Assembly: GCA_022711765.1 (NCBI GenBank)
Contig: JAKLEB010000001.1
Coordinates: 1,532,694-1,596,693 of the forward strand
DNA length: 64,000 nucleotides
Direction of reading: 5' to 3'
Source: Candidatus Krumholzibacteriota bacterium
Lineage (GTDB): Bacteria; Krumholzibacteriota; Krumholzibacteriia; LZORAL124-64-63
The position numbers were made by a program, and so were the translations under genes. The notes under the pieces were generated by a model. That model did no database searches. It had not been told where the DNA came from and saw only the letters and a list, made by a program, of their open reading frames with translations. Each line of letters starts with the position of its first letter. Positions within the stretch are counted from its first letter, which is position 1. Shown here piece after piece: positions 1-7,250 of the stretch.

Positions 1-208
1 ACGCCGATCCTTCCACCAGCGCGATTACGTCCTTGGTCACGGAGCGGTAGTTCACGCTGCGCTCAAGGTCGTCGCTCACCGCCGCCGGACGCAGGTCCGC
101 GGCGAGCTCCAGGTTGACGAGGATGTCCTGCCGCTTCTCGCGCTCCTCGGCTTTGACGCCGAGGATGCCGCGCACGAGCAGGTTCTTGATCTCGATGCGG
201 TCGGACAT
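1..208 (-). CDS. folB: Dihydroneopterin aldolase FolB (N-terminal part, cut by window edge)
   Basis: FolB converts 7,8-dihydroneopterin to 6-hydroxymethyl-dihydropterin and glycolaldehyde in folate synthesis. Only the first 69 residues lie in the window; the gene continues past base 1. The family signature is visible: an IEIxxLxVRGxxGV start, the Glu-rich EREKRQ stretch at about residues 22-27 followed by a strand ending LELAAD, and SVNYRSVTKDV near residues 51-61. The ATG at 206-208 is preceded by GGAGG nine bases upstream. The gene follows the pteridine-reductase-like SDR with a 14-base gap on the same strand, so the two probably share a transcript and a pathway. Confidence 0.9.
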   Translation of the reverse strand, partial: MSDRIEIKNLLVRGILGVKAEEREKRQDILVNLELAADLRPAAVSDDLERSVNYRSVTKDVIALVEGSA

Positions 209-222
209 GGTCGCGGACCTCC

Positions 223-972
223 TCACGCCCCGTGGCGGCCCCCGTCGACATGGATGGTCTCGCCGTTGATCGACGGCGTCGACACGAGGAAGAGCAGCGC
301 GGCGGCGACGTCGGCGAGCGTCGGGAAACGCCGGGTCGGGATCTCCTCGCGAAGCGTGCGCAGATAGCCCGCCTCCTCGCCGGCCGGCGGCAGGACCGCG
401 CCCAGCGCCAGCTCGTTGACCCGGATCCCCCGCGGCCCGAACGCCAGGGCCAGGCTCTGCGTCAGACCGTGCAGCGCCAACTTGCTGAGCGTGTAGGCGA
501 AGTGGTCGGCGCCGGGCCGGCCGGCGCGCCAGTCGTTGAGGTTGACGATGACCGCGTCCCGGCCCGCCGGCGCCTGCTTCGCGAACTCCCGGCTCAGGAG
601 GAACGGCGCGTCGGCATGGATCGCCTGGAACCGCCGCCACTCCGCGAACGTCGTCTCGAGCGGGTCGCCCGGCGCGAACAGCGAGGCGTTGTTGACGAGG
701 ATGTCGAGCGGTCCGAACGCGCGCGCCGCCGTCGCGATCAGGTTCTCGGCGACCGCGGGATCGGTGAGATCGCCGCCGACGAGCTCGGCGCGGCCGCCGG
801 CCGCGGCGATCTCCGCGGCGAGCGTTTCCCCCTCCTGGCGGCTCCGGTTGGCGTGGATCACGGTGCGCACGCCGGCAGCGGCCAGCGCGCCGGCCAGGTG
901 CCGGCCGATCCGCCGCGCCGCTCCGGTGATCAGGGCCGTGCGTCCAGTGAGGTCGGGCCGCTGGATCGTCAT
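223..972 (-). CDS. SDR oxidoreductase, pteridine reductase / FolM-like
   Basis: A 249-aa classical short-chain dehydrogenase. It has a Rossmann TGAARRIGR motif at residues 16-24, NNAS at 94-97 and the YTLSK catalytic pair Tyr160/Lys164. Two features point to pteridine reductases (PTR1, FolM). The nucleotide-binding motif is TGxxxRxG, with Arg replacing the usual middle Gly. Asp147 lies exactly 13 residues before the catalytic Tyr, like Asp181/Tyr194 in Leishmania PTR1. It is encoded just upstream of folB, so reduction of a dihydropterin or dihydrofolate is likely (inference). A generic 3-oxoacyl-ACP reductase is the alternative. Confidence 0.8.
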   Translation of the reverse strand: MTIQRPDLTGRTALITGAARRIGRHLAGALAAAGVRTVIHANRSRQEGETLAAEIAAAGGRAELVGGDLTDPAVAENLIATAARAFGPLDILVNNASLFAPGDPLETTFAEWRRFQAIHADAPFLLSREFAKQAPAGRDAVIVNLNDWRAGRPGADHFAYTLSKLALHGLTQSLALAFGPRGIRVNELALGAVLPPAGEEAGYLRTLREEIPTRRFPTLADVAAALLFLVSTPSINGETIHVDGGRHGA

Positions 973-987
973 TCGCCTCGCTCGCTT

Positions 988-1335
988 TCAGGTCCTGAGC
1001 GTGAGGATCTTCGCCCCGTCGCCGCCCCAGGCGGGCGGCGCGGGTCGCCACTCGATCACCAGGTCAGGGTGCTGGCTGCACCAGTCGCAGACCGCGCTGC
1101 CGAGCACGCCGCGGCCGTCCGGCGAACCGAGGCCCTTGCCGTGCACGACCAGGATCTCCCGCCGCCCCTGCCGCGCGTGCGCGCGCACCTGCTGGTCGAG
1201 GCGCAGCATCGCCTCGGCCCAGGTGCACTTGCGCAGGAAGATCTCCGGGGGGCGGGCGGGGCGCACGCCGTCCGGCGCGCCCGGCGCGGGCGCTTGCGTT
1301 TGCCTGCCGGATCGCCGCGCCTTGAACCGGCCCAC
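988..1335 (-). CDS. Smr domain protein, second copy
   Basis: About 115 aa. The GTG start at 1333-1335 lies one base after the TGA of the preceding Smr gene, which suggests translational coupling. The C-terminal two thirds match the Smr fold of MutS2: VVHGKGLGS, then a GVLGSAV helix, then GGDGAKILTL. The usual LDLHG motif at the start of the domain is replaced by FLRKC, so one of the two conserved motifs is missing while HGKG remains. Smr domains bind or nick nucleic acids; what this single-domain form does is unknown. It ends 15 bases before the SDR gene, in the operon leading to folB. Confidence 0.7.
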   Translation of the reverse strand: MGRFKARRSGRQTQAPAPGAPDGVRPARPPEIFLRKCTWAEAMLRLDQQVRAHARQGRREILVVHGKGLGSPDGRGVLGSAVCDWCSQHPDLVIEWRPAPPAWGGDGAKILTLRT

Positions 1336-1336
1336 G

Positions 1337-1633
1337 TCAAATCTCCTCGCGCGGACGCAGTTCGACCACGGTCGCGCCCCACGAGCCGCCGTCGGCGGGA
1401 TGCCCGTAGCGGACCACGGCCGGATTGCCGCGCAGCAACCCGTGCACGATCTCCCGCTGCACGCCAATCCCCTTGCCGTGGATGATCCGCACGGTGAGGA
1501 TCCCGCGTTCGCGGCACAGGGTGAGGTAATCGGACACCAGCTCGCGGATCTCGGCGGGCTGGAACATGTGCAGGTCAAGCGTCCCGTCGATCGGCAGTTC
1601 CACCGGCTGGTCGTCCGGGATCTCGTCGCACAC
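1337..1633 (-). CDS. Smr domain protein, first copy
   Basis: A 98-aa stand-alone Smr domain with both hallmark motifs: LDLHMFQP (about residues 19-26) and IIHGKGIG (about 50-57), followed by WGATVVEL at the end. The GTG start has GGAGG six bases upstream. Smr domains occur at the C-terminus of MutS2 and as small free proteins; some have endonuclease activity. It heads the minus-strand run Smr-Smr-SDR-folB. The tandem arrangement with a degenerate partner suggests a heteromeric pair, but that is inference. Confidence 0.85.
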   Translation of the reverse strand: MCDEIPDDQPVELPIDGTLDLHMFQPAEIRELVSDYLTLCRERGILTVRIIHGKGIGVQREIVHGLLRGNPAVVRYGHPADGGSWGATVVELRPREEI

Positions 1634-1775
1634 GGTCGGCCTCCGGGCTCACGGGTCATCAACAGGATAGCGGCGCTCGCGCTGGTCGTCACGGGGGTGC
1701 GCGTCCCTCGGCGTGGACCGCGCCGGGCGCGACCCGGGCCACAGCCGGCTTGGCCGGAGCGTAGCGTGCCGCCGG

Positions 1776-1802
1776 GTCCACGACAACCGTCGTCGTGCGG
1801 AC
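1776..1802 (-). terminator. Hairpin after the M50 peptidase gene
   Basis: CACGAC (1779-1784) and GTCGTG (1792-1797) form a 6-bp stem with a 7-base loop, and the outer GTC/GAC bases can extend it past a one-base bulge. It begins at the stop codon (1804-1806) of the minus-strand peptidase gene. There is no U-tract, so this may be a weak or Rho-dependent end. Confidence 0.3.
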
Positions 1803-1803
1803 A

Positions 1804-2796
1804 CTACGTCCGCCGGTCGCGCCACGCCGCCGCGGCGAGTGCAGCGGCGCGCTGCAGCGCGCGGGTCGCCCCGATCGCGACGAGCACGGCGACGGTTCCC
1901 GCCGCCACCCACCGCAGCCTGGCCGGGCCGGCGACGCCCGGCGCCAGCGCGTCCCGCAAGCGGAACGGCGCAGCGGCGACGATCCCGACCAGCGCGCCGG
2001 CTGTCGCGACCCTCAACGCGGCAAGCCAGATCCGTCGTTTGCGGAAACCTGCCGGCGGCGGCGCCTCGAGCGCCTCGATCCCGAGCAGATCACACGCCAG
2101 CCAGTAGCCGTCGGTCCGGATCAACGGAAGCAGGCTCCAGGCCACGGCGATGAGGGCGCCCGTCGCCGCGAGCTGGCCGCTACGCGACCCGAGCGCGGCG
2201 GCGGCCAGTGCCACCGCGCCCGCCGCCGCGAGCTGGAACGCGACGCCACCCAGGTCGACCCTCACCCGGCCCCGGCGCGGCAGCGTGGTCACCCCGCTCA
2301 CGTCGCACCAGGCGACCGGCAGGACCCAGAGCAGGCCGGCGCCGATCGCGCCGGGCGACCAGCCCTCGCGGCTCAGCGCCGCGGCATGCCCGAGTTCGTG
2401 GGCGAGCACGGTCGCGACGAAGAGCAGGAGCCCGAGCGGCCCGTCCTTCGAGGCCGGCGGCGGCGCAAGGCCGCGCGCGACCCAGATCGCCGCGAGGCCT
2501 CCACCCGCCAGCAACGCGAGCGAAGTCCACGTGGTCAGCCGGCGAAGCCGGGCAGCCAGGGCGCCGACCAGGCGATCCGGCACCAGGGTCACGCGCAGCC
2601 AGACGGACGAGCGGCCGCGGCCGGGCTGACTCGTCCACGCCTGGTCCGCCGTCAACTCCCGCCATGCCGCCAGCCGGTCGGCGCCGCGCCGGCCGGCGAG
2701 CGGCGCACCGACCTCGGCCGGGACGAGAAAGAGCCGCCCGCCGTCGCGCACCAGCCAGCGCCCGTCATGGCCGGGCCGCACCTCAAACCGCGGCAC
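1804..2796 (-). CDS. M50-type membrane zinc peptidase of a RiPP-like locus
   Basis: A 330-aa polytopic membrane protein. HELGH at residues 133-137, at the end of a hydrophobic segment, is the zinc-binding site, and RTDGYW (Asp229) is the expected third-ligand DG motif. The arrangement LxHELGHA, a Leu/Pro-rich helix, CDVSG and then DGYWLACDLLG resembles the YydH or putative peptide zinc metalloprotease group found with ribosomal peptide clusters, more than site-2 proteases or SpoIVFB. The first 70 residues are soluble. The start overlaps the upstream acyltransferase gene by 14 bases, so the two are translationally coupled. Likely role (inference): cleavage or export-linked processing of the peptide encoded at 3969-4169. 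Confidence 0.8.
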   Translation of the reverse strand: MPRFEVRPGHDGRWLVRDGGRLFLVPAEVGAPLAGRRGADRLAAWRELTADQAWTSQPGRGRSSVWLRVTLVPDRLVGALAARLRRLTTWTSLALLAGGGLAAIWVARGLAPPPASKDGPLGLLLFVATVLAHELGHAAALSREGWSPGAIGAGLLWVLPVAWCDVSGVTTLPRRGRVRVDLGGVAFQLAAAGAVALAAAALGSRSGQLAATGALIAVAWSLLPLIRTDGYWLACDLLGIEALEAPPPAGFRKRRIWLAALRVATAGALVGIVAAAPFRLRDALAPGVAGPARLRWVAAGTVAVLVAIGATRALQRAAALAAAAWRDRRT

Positions 2797-3901
2797 GGGC
2801 GGTCTCGCCGGACAGGCGCGCCAGTCCGAGCAGGCAGAGGCGCAGGACGTGACGCTCGACCCACTCGCGACCGTGGTCGTCCGTCAGCTCGGCGAGCGTG
2901 GGCCGGCCGGCGCGCAGCGGCTCGAGGTCCTGGTCGCGCAGTCCCGCGGCGTCGAAGAAGCGGTCGTCGGTGGAGTCGACGAGGATTCCGCCCGGCCACA
3001 CGGCGACCTCGGCGTCGAGCTCGACCCGGACGGTCTTGGCGGCGCGAGCCAGGCAGGTCTCGAACGCGCGGCGGTCATGGTCGCGCAGGCCCGCGGCGTC
3101 GCCGCCGGCCGGCTCGGTCGCGAAGCAGGCGGCGGTCTCGACGAGCATCTGCCAGTACGACCACTCGTTCGGCGTCTGGCGGATCTCGTGAAACACCCAG
3201 TCGAAGAGGAGGCGAGTCACCTCGTCCGGGTCGTCGCGGCGCGTCCACCGCTGGGTCGGCTGCCGCCGCCACGCCACCGACCGGCCGTCCTCGTCCCAGC
3301 GCACGGCGACCGGATGGACGGGACACTCGGTCCGGCAGATCAGCCGAGCGAGCCCCGTGCGGACCCGGATCTCGCGGCCGGGCAGGCGGTAGGGGATGCC
3401 GCGGCGGCGAGTCTCGGCGAGGCCGCCGCGGCCCTGGTTGCCGTCGGCAAACGCGAGGACGGGGCCGTCGCCGCGCAGGGCGCGCAGGAGCTGCCGCCCG
3501 GCGTCCGGCGCCTCGGCGACGACCCAGCGCAACTCGCCGGGCAGCCCGAGCCGCGCGCGCAGGTCCTCGCTCGTCGCGCGCAGGTGGCGCTCGGCGGCTG
3601 CGTTGACGAGCAACGTCAGGACGAGCCCTGCCGCGAGGAACGGCTCGAGCACGAGCTGGTAGGGTCCCAGATGGAGAGTCAGCACGAGCCCCTGCCGCAG
3701 CTCGGGGGCGTCGGTCAGCATCCGGTGGCCGCCCGCGAGCGGCGTGCGGTCGCCGGCGAGGAGCCGCGCCACGATCGCCCGCTCGCGGACGTAGTGGCGG
3801 GCGCGCGCCTCGCGGAGCTCGCGGACCTGGTCGGGGCCGGCCAGCGGGTCGATGGCATGCAAGACCCAGAGGTCCCAGGGATGGACCGCGTCGGCGTTCA
3901 T
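2783..3901 (-). CDS. LpxL-like acyltransferase with possible PqqD/RRE-like C-terminus
   Basis: 372 aa. Residues about 70-205 resemble the LpxL/HtrB lauroyltransferase family: HLGPYQLVLE (His77), FADGNQGRGG (151-160), a YRLPGRE strand and TGLARLICRTECPVHPV. The family's HX4(D/E) dyad reads HX4Q here (His77, Gln82), so catalysis may be altered or lost. There is no N-terminal membrane anchor, unlike LpxL. The last 85 residues (about 290-365) read like a PqqD/RRE fold: LDAEVAVWPGG, a DSTDDRFF strand, AGRPTLAEL and a long C-terminal helix. It lies between the peptide gene (67-base gap) and the M50 peptidase (14-base overlap). A peptide-directed acylation or binding role is inferred. Confidence 0.65.
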   Translation of the reverse strand: MNADAVHPWDLWVLHAIDPLAGPDQVRELREARARHYVRERAIVARLLAGDRTPLAGGHRMLTDAPELRQGLVLTLHLGPYQLVLEPFLAAGLVLTLLVNAAAERHLRATSEDLRARLGLPGELRWVVAEAPDAGRQLLRALRGDGPVLAFADGNQGRGGLAETRRRGIPYRLPGREIRVRTGLARLICRTECPVHPVAVRWDEDGRSVAWRRQPTQRWTRRDDPDEVTRLLFDWVFHEIRQTPNEWSYWQMLVETAACFATEPAGGDAAGLRDHDRRAFETCLARAAKTVRVELDAEVAVWPGGILVDSTDDRFFDAAGLRDQDLEPLRAGRPTLAELTDDHGREWVERHVLRLCLLGLARLSGETARAAV

Positions 3902-3968
3902 TCCGACCTCGGCAGGCGGGAGGCGGTGACGCGGCGCCGGATCGGGGTCCGGCGCCGCAGTCGGCGAG

Positions 3969-4169
3969 CTAGTCGTCGGGATCGGTGGGGTTGTCGGGAT
4001 CCGGCTGCGGCCAGCGGTTCTTGCAGGTGCAGCAGATGTCGGCCTGCGAGTCCTCGGCGTCAGCGGCGCCGATGCCGAAGAGCGGGCTCATCTCGAGGCG
4101 CTCCCTCAGCTCCTCGATGCCGAGGCGGCGCAGCGGATCGGTGCGGGGACCCTGTCGGGATTCGGTCAT
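3969..4169 (-). CDS. Putative RiPP precursor peptide (66 aa, CCTC motif)
   Basis: A small gene with an ATG at 4167-4169 and a strong AAAGGAG eight bases upstream. Residues 1-44 form a charged, partly helical leader-like region (LGIEELRERLEMS at 16-28, then FGIGAADAED). Residues 45-66 form a distinct tail: Ile-Cys-Cys-Thr-Cys (45-49), Lys-Asn-Arg-Trp, then a Pro/Asp-rich end. The only cysteines are 46, 47 and 49. This two-part layout, directly upstream of an acyltransferase-like protein and a peptide-peptidase-like M50 protein, is typical of RiPP precursors. I recognise no named family. A small metal-binding peptide is the alternative. Confidence 0.7.
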   Translation of the reverse strand: MTESRQGPRTDPLRRLGIEELRERLEMSPLFGIGAADAEDSQADICCTCKNRWPQPDPDNPTDPDD

Positions 4170-4192
4170 GGCTGGACTCCTTTCGCGGTGAC

Positions 4193-4214
4193 GCCGGACC
4201 GTCCATCGTCCGGC
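4193..4214 (-). promoter_or_regulatory. Hairpin in the 5' leader of the peptide gene
   Basis: GCCGGAC (4193-4199) and GTCCGGC (4208-4214) form a perfect 7-bp stem with an 8-base loop. It lies about 25 bases before the peptide start codon and just upstream of its Shine-Dalgarno. It could modulate translation or stabilise the abundant peptide mRNA. The rest of 4215-4350 shows no convincing promoter. Confidence 0.35.
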
Positions 4215-4350
4215 TCGCCGACCATGGCAAGATCCAGGCCCCCCCCGGTGGCGTGCGCGCGACGCCAACGCGCGGCGCGAGGCCGCCGCGGCGACAGCCC
4301 GGAGCCCCGCGGGATCACGTCACGTCGCGGCGACGGTCGAACGCCGACCG

Positions 4351-5196
4351 TCACGTCGCGTCGACCGTGACCTGATAGCCCGCGTATTTGCGCAGGTTGA
4401 TGACGCCGCCGTCGAAGATCAGGTACTGCCCCTTGATCCCGGCGAGGACCCCGCCTACGCGGGGTTCCTTGTCGAGGTTGAAGCTGGTGACCTTGGCGGG
4501 GTAGCGCAGCACCGGGTAGCGGAAGGTCCGAATCGTTCGCTCCTCGGGCGAAAGGAGCGGCACGCCCCAGCCCGCGAGCAACGCCGCGACGCCGCCGGCG
4601 AACTCACCGAGATCGCCGTCGCCCTCGGGCTGCTTGAGCAGCCTGGTCCAGTGTGTCCTGTCGGCGACGCCTTCCTCGTCGCGCAGCCGCGCCTCCAGCC
4701 GGCCGACGGCGCGGCGGTCCGGCAGCTCGGCGAGCGGCACGGCGGCCGTTGCGCCCTGGTCCAGCCAGCGGGCCGGGAGGTTCGCCCGGCGCGTGATTCC
4801 GACCTTCAGGCCCGACGTGAGCGCCGCGTAGAGCACGTGCGGCTGGAAGCAGTGCGAGCGGGCGAACGCATCGTCGCGGCACGGATTGGCCGGCTCGTGG
4901 TAGTGGCAGAGCTCCGGTTTGACGATGCAGACGTCGGCCTCGGCGCGCGCCTGGAAGCAGGGATAGCAGAACCCCTCGCCGAAGGTCTTCTTCGTCGCGC
5001 GCCCGCAGTAGACGCAGGCGATCTTGCCCCCGAATTCGAGGTACAGCTCGCGGTCGAGATATGGCGCGAGCGAGAGGTCGGCCGCGCGCTCGGCGGGGTT
5101 CCAGAATCCGTCGGCCAGCGCGTAGACGGCCGGCAGGCCGCCCTCGCCCGGGACGGCGCGCATCTTGCGCAGGGTGCCTTGCCAGACCGCGGCCAA
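4351..5196 (-). CDS. DUF2797 domain protein
   Basis: 281 aa from the TTG at 5194-5196, which has GGGAGG about six bases upstream. The protein matches DUF2797: a Cys-rich centre (CVYCGRA, FCYPCF, ELCHYH, NPCRD, SHCF) likely to bind zinc, then the conserved YAALTSGLKVGITR and RWLDQGA. The C-terminal part carries the family's VLAGIKGQYLIFDGG block. The biochemical function of the family is unknown. The gene precedes the RiPP-like locus by 181 bases on the same strand; whether it belongs to it is unclear. Confidence 0.85.
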   Translation of the reverse strand: MAAVWQGTLRKMRAVPGEGGLPAVYALADGFWNPAERAADLSLAPYLDRELYLEFGGKIACVYCGRATKKTFGEGFCYPCFQARAEADVCIVKPELCHYHEPANPCRDDAFARSHCFQPHVLYAALTSGLKVGITRRANLPARWLDQGATAAVPLAELPDRRAVGRLEARLRDEEGVADRTHWTRLLKQPEGDGDLGEFAGGVAALLAGWGVPLLSPEERTIRTFRYPVLRYPAKVTSFNLDKEPRVGGVLAGIKGQYLIFDGGVINLRKYAGYQVTVDAT

Positions 5197-5288
5197 CGGA
5201 GACCTCCCGCAGCCAGGGTAACACGCCTGGCGGCGACCGCCCAGGGCCGCTGGCGCCGCCGTCCGGTCAGGACCCGCCGCCACACGCC

Positions 5289-5318
5289 TTGACCGGCCGG
5301 CGTCCGACCCGATATACC
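5289..5318 (+). promoter_or_regulatory. Sigma-70-like promoter of ridA
   Basis: TTGACC (5289-5294) and TATACC (5313-5318) are separated by 18 bases. Transcription would start near 5325, about 50 bases before the ATG, which is preceded by GAGGAGG. Confidence 0.5.
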
Positions 5319-5374
5319 TGACCGCGATCGATCGCCGCGCACCATCACCGAAGCCTGACCCGAGGAGGCACCGC

Positions 5375-5755
5375 ATGTCTCACCAGATCGTCGCCACCAG
5401 GAACGCCCCCGGCGCCATCGGCCCCTACAATCAGGGCGTCAAGGCGGGCGGTTTCCTGTTCACCGCCGGGCAGATCCCGCTCGACCCCGCCACGATGCAG
5501 GTCGTCGGGGCGACCCCGCCCGAACAGGCGCGCCAGGCCCTGCGCAATGCCCAGGCGGTCGTCGAGGCCGGCGGCCTGAGCCTGGCCGACGTGGTCAAGG
5601 TCACGGTCTTCATCAAGGACATGAACGCGTTCGCCGCGATCAACGAGGTCTATGCCGGGTTCTTCCCCGAGAACCCGCCGGCCCGCTCGGTGGTCGAGGT
5701 CTCGCGGCTGCCGAAGGACGTGCTGGTCGAGGTCGAGATGATCGCGCACCGGTGA
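5375..5755 (+). CDS. ridA: RidA family enamine/imine deaminase
   Basis: A 126-aa, full-length Rid/YjgF protein. It hydrolyses reactive 2-aminoacrylate and related enamines released by PLP enzymes. Conserved features are the start TRNAPGAIGPYNQGV, FTAGQIPLDP, the central GLSLADVVKVTVFI strand, and PARSVVEVSRLP, which carries the substrate-carboxylate-binding Arg of the active RidA subgroup. The final EVEMIA is also typical. The ATG follows GAGGAGG at good spacing. It is a single-gene unit between divergent and convergent neighbours. Confidence 0.95.
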   Translation: MSHQIVATRNAPGAIGPYNQGVKAGGFLFTAGQIPLDPATMQVVGATPPEQARQALRNAQAVVEAGGLSLADVVKVTVFIKDMNAFAAINEVYAGFFPENPPARSVVEVSRLPKDVLVEVEMIAHR

Positions 5756-5794
5756 CCCGGCGACGAGCGGCGCACTCCCGGAACCCCGGCCGCC

Positions 5795-7183
5795 TCACCG
5801 GACGCCGTCAGCCCAGTCGATCGGGAAATCCGGCCCGAATCGCCGCACCTCGAACAGCGTGGCGATGAATTCGTCTCGCTCGCCGGCGCGGTGGGGATTG
5901 TAGAACTCCCAGACCTTCGTGCCGTCGGGCGCGAGCTCGAAGGCGCGGCCGTTGTCGGACTCCGTGACGAGGAGGCTCCCGTTCGGCAGCGGCTGGTTCG
6001 TGCCGCAGGTGCGCGTATAGAACGGGTCGGCGTCGGATCCCGTGTACGCCGACAGCAGCTCCTTCGTGGCCGGGTCGAACACGAGCACCGCCGACCGGCC
6101 CGGCGCGTGGTAGTTGTCCAGCAGCATGAGGTTGCCGTCGGGCAGGAGCGTGGCGTCGTGCTGGTGCTCGAAGCCGCCCTGGAGCGCCCACACGACCTCT
6201 CGCCGAGCGAGGTCGACGACCGCCACCGCGTCCAGCGCCAGCACCGAGAGCAGAAGGCGACCGGCCGCGAACTCCGGCACTCGCGCGGCGAGACGGCCGT
6301 CGAGCACCTCGAGACTGTTCGTGTGGAAGACGTCGCCGCTGCGCTCGCGCCGGTCGTCCCAGATCGTCCGGTACTCACGCGAGTTCTCGAAGCACTCGAG
6401 CAGGGAGACACGGCTCTTCTCGCGCCCGTCCGGGCCGAGCCGCAGGACGAAGTCTTCGAGCAGCGGCGTGCTGGGATGGACGCGTCGCAGCACCTTCGCC
6501 TCCCGCGCGAGCACGAGGATATCCCCGTCCGGCTGGACCTCGAGGTCGTGATGAGCGCGGCAGTGGTTCGCCCACAGCACGCGCGAATCCCGATCGAGCT
6601 TGATGAGGGCGAGCCCTTCGAAGATCGCGAGCAGGTCGCCGTTGGGGTACAGCCAGGCGCGCCGCCAGTGCTCCTCGCTGCGCTCCGACCGCTCCAGCAC
6701 GGTGTCGGGCCACACCTCCCGGTAGGCGCGGGCCCAGCGGTGCAGGACGCGGCCGTCCATGTCCATCAGCACGGCCTCGGGGCCGTGGCCGGAGGTGTAG
6801 AGGTTCACGCCGGCCCAGGCGCGGTCGCGGTCATGCCGGACGACGTTACGCCACTCGGGAGCGGACCGGGAGCCGCTCACGTAGCCGAGGGACTCCAGGC
6901 GGCGGATCTCCTCGCGCTGCTCGGGCGTGAGCTCGTCGGCTGGCGTCTCGTCCTCCGTGTCCCGCCGCACGCCCGCCCAGCGGCCGGGCAGGCCGTCGCG
7001 GTAGTAGACCCGCTGCAGGTCGACGATCTCGTCGACCGACGGCCGCGCGGCCCGAGTGGAATCGGCGCGCGAACCGGACCCGCCCGCCGCGTCGTCGCGA
7101 CCGGAGCAGGCGGCGACGAGGGCCAGGACGGCGATGGCGGCGGTCGCGACACCCGCGCCGCGCTGACAGGGGACTGTCGCCAC
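5795..7183 (-). CDS. Arylsulfotransferase-like lipoprotein
   Basis: About 462 aa from the GTG at 7181-7183. An N-terminal hydrophobic stretch ends in the lipobox LVAAC, so a lipoprotein is likely. The body has a propeller-like series of WANHCRAHHDLEVQPDGDILVL, QHDATLLPDGNLMLLDN and TCGTNQPLPNGSLLV motifs. This pattern of His-rich turns followed by xPDGxxL strands is typical of the bacterial arylsulfotransferase (ASST) superfamily, which moves sulfuryl groups between phenols without PAPS. The catalytic His cannot be assigned with certainty by eye. Upstream starts would bury the signal peptide. Confidence 0.6.
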   Translation of the reverse strand: MATVPCQRGAGVATAAIAVLALVAACSGRDDAAGGSGSRADSTRAARPSVDEIVDLQRVYYRDGLPGRWAGVRRDTEDETPADELTPEQREEIRRLESLGYVSGSRSAPEWRNVVRHDRDRAWAGVNLYTSGHGPEAVLMDMDGRVLHRWARAYREVWPDTVLERSERSEEHWRRAWLYPNGDLLAIFEGLALIKLDRDSRVLWANHCRAHHDLEVQPDGDILVLAREAKVLRRVHPSTPLLEDFVLRLGPDGREKSRVSLLECFENSREYRTIWDDRRERSGDVFHTNSLEVLDGRLAARVPEFAAGRLLLSVLALDAVAVVDLARREVVWALQGGFEHQHDATLLPDGNLMLLDNYHAPGRSAVLVFDPATKELLSAYTGSDADPFYTRTCGTNQPLPNGSLLVTESDNGRAFELAPDGTKVWEFYNPHRAGERDEFIATLFEVRRFGPDFPIDWADGVR

Positions 7184-7250
7184 GTCTTTCGGCTTCCATT
7201 GGACGGGAACGATCGTCGACGGCCGAGGGTAGACGGCGGCGGCGGGATCG

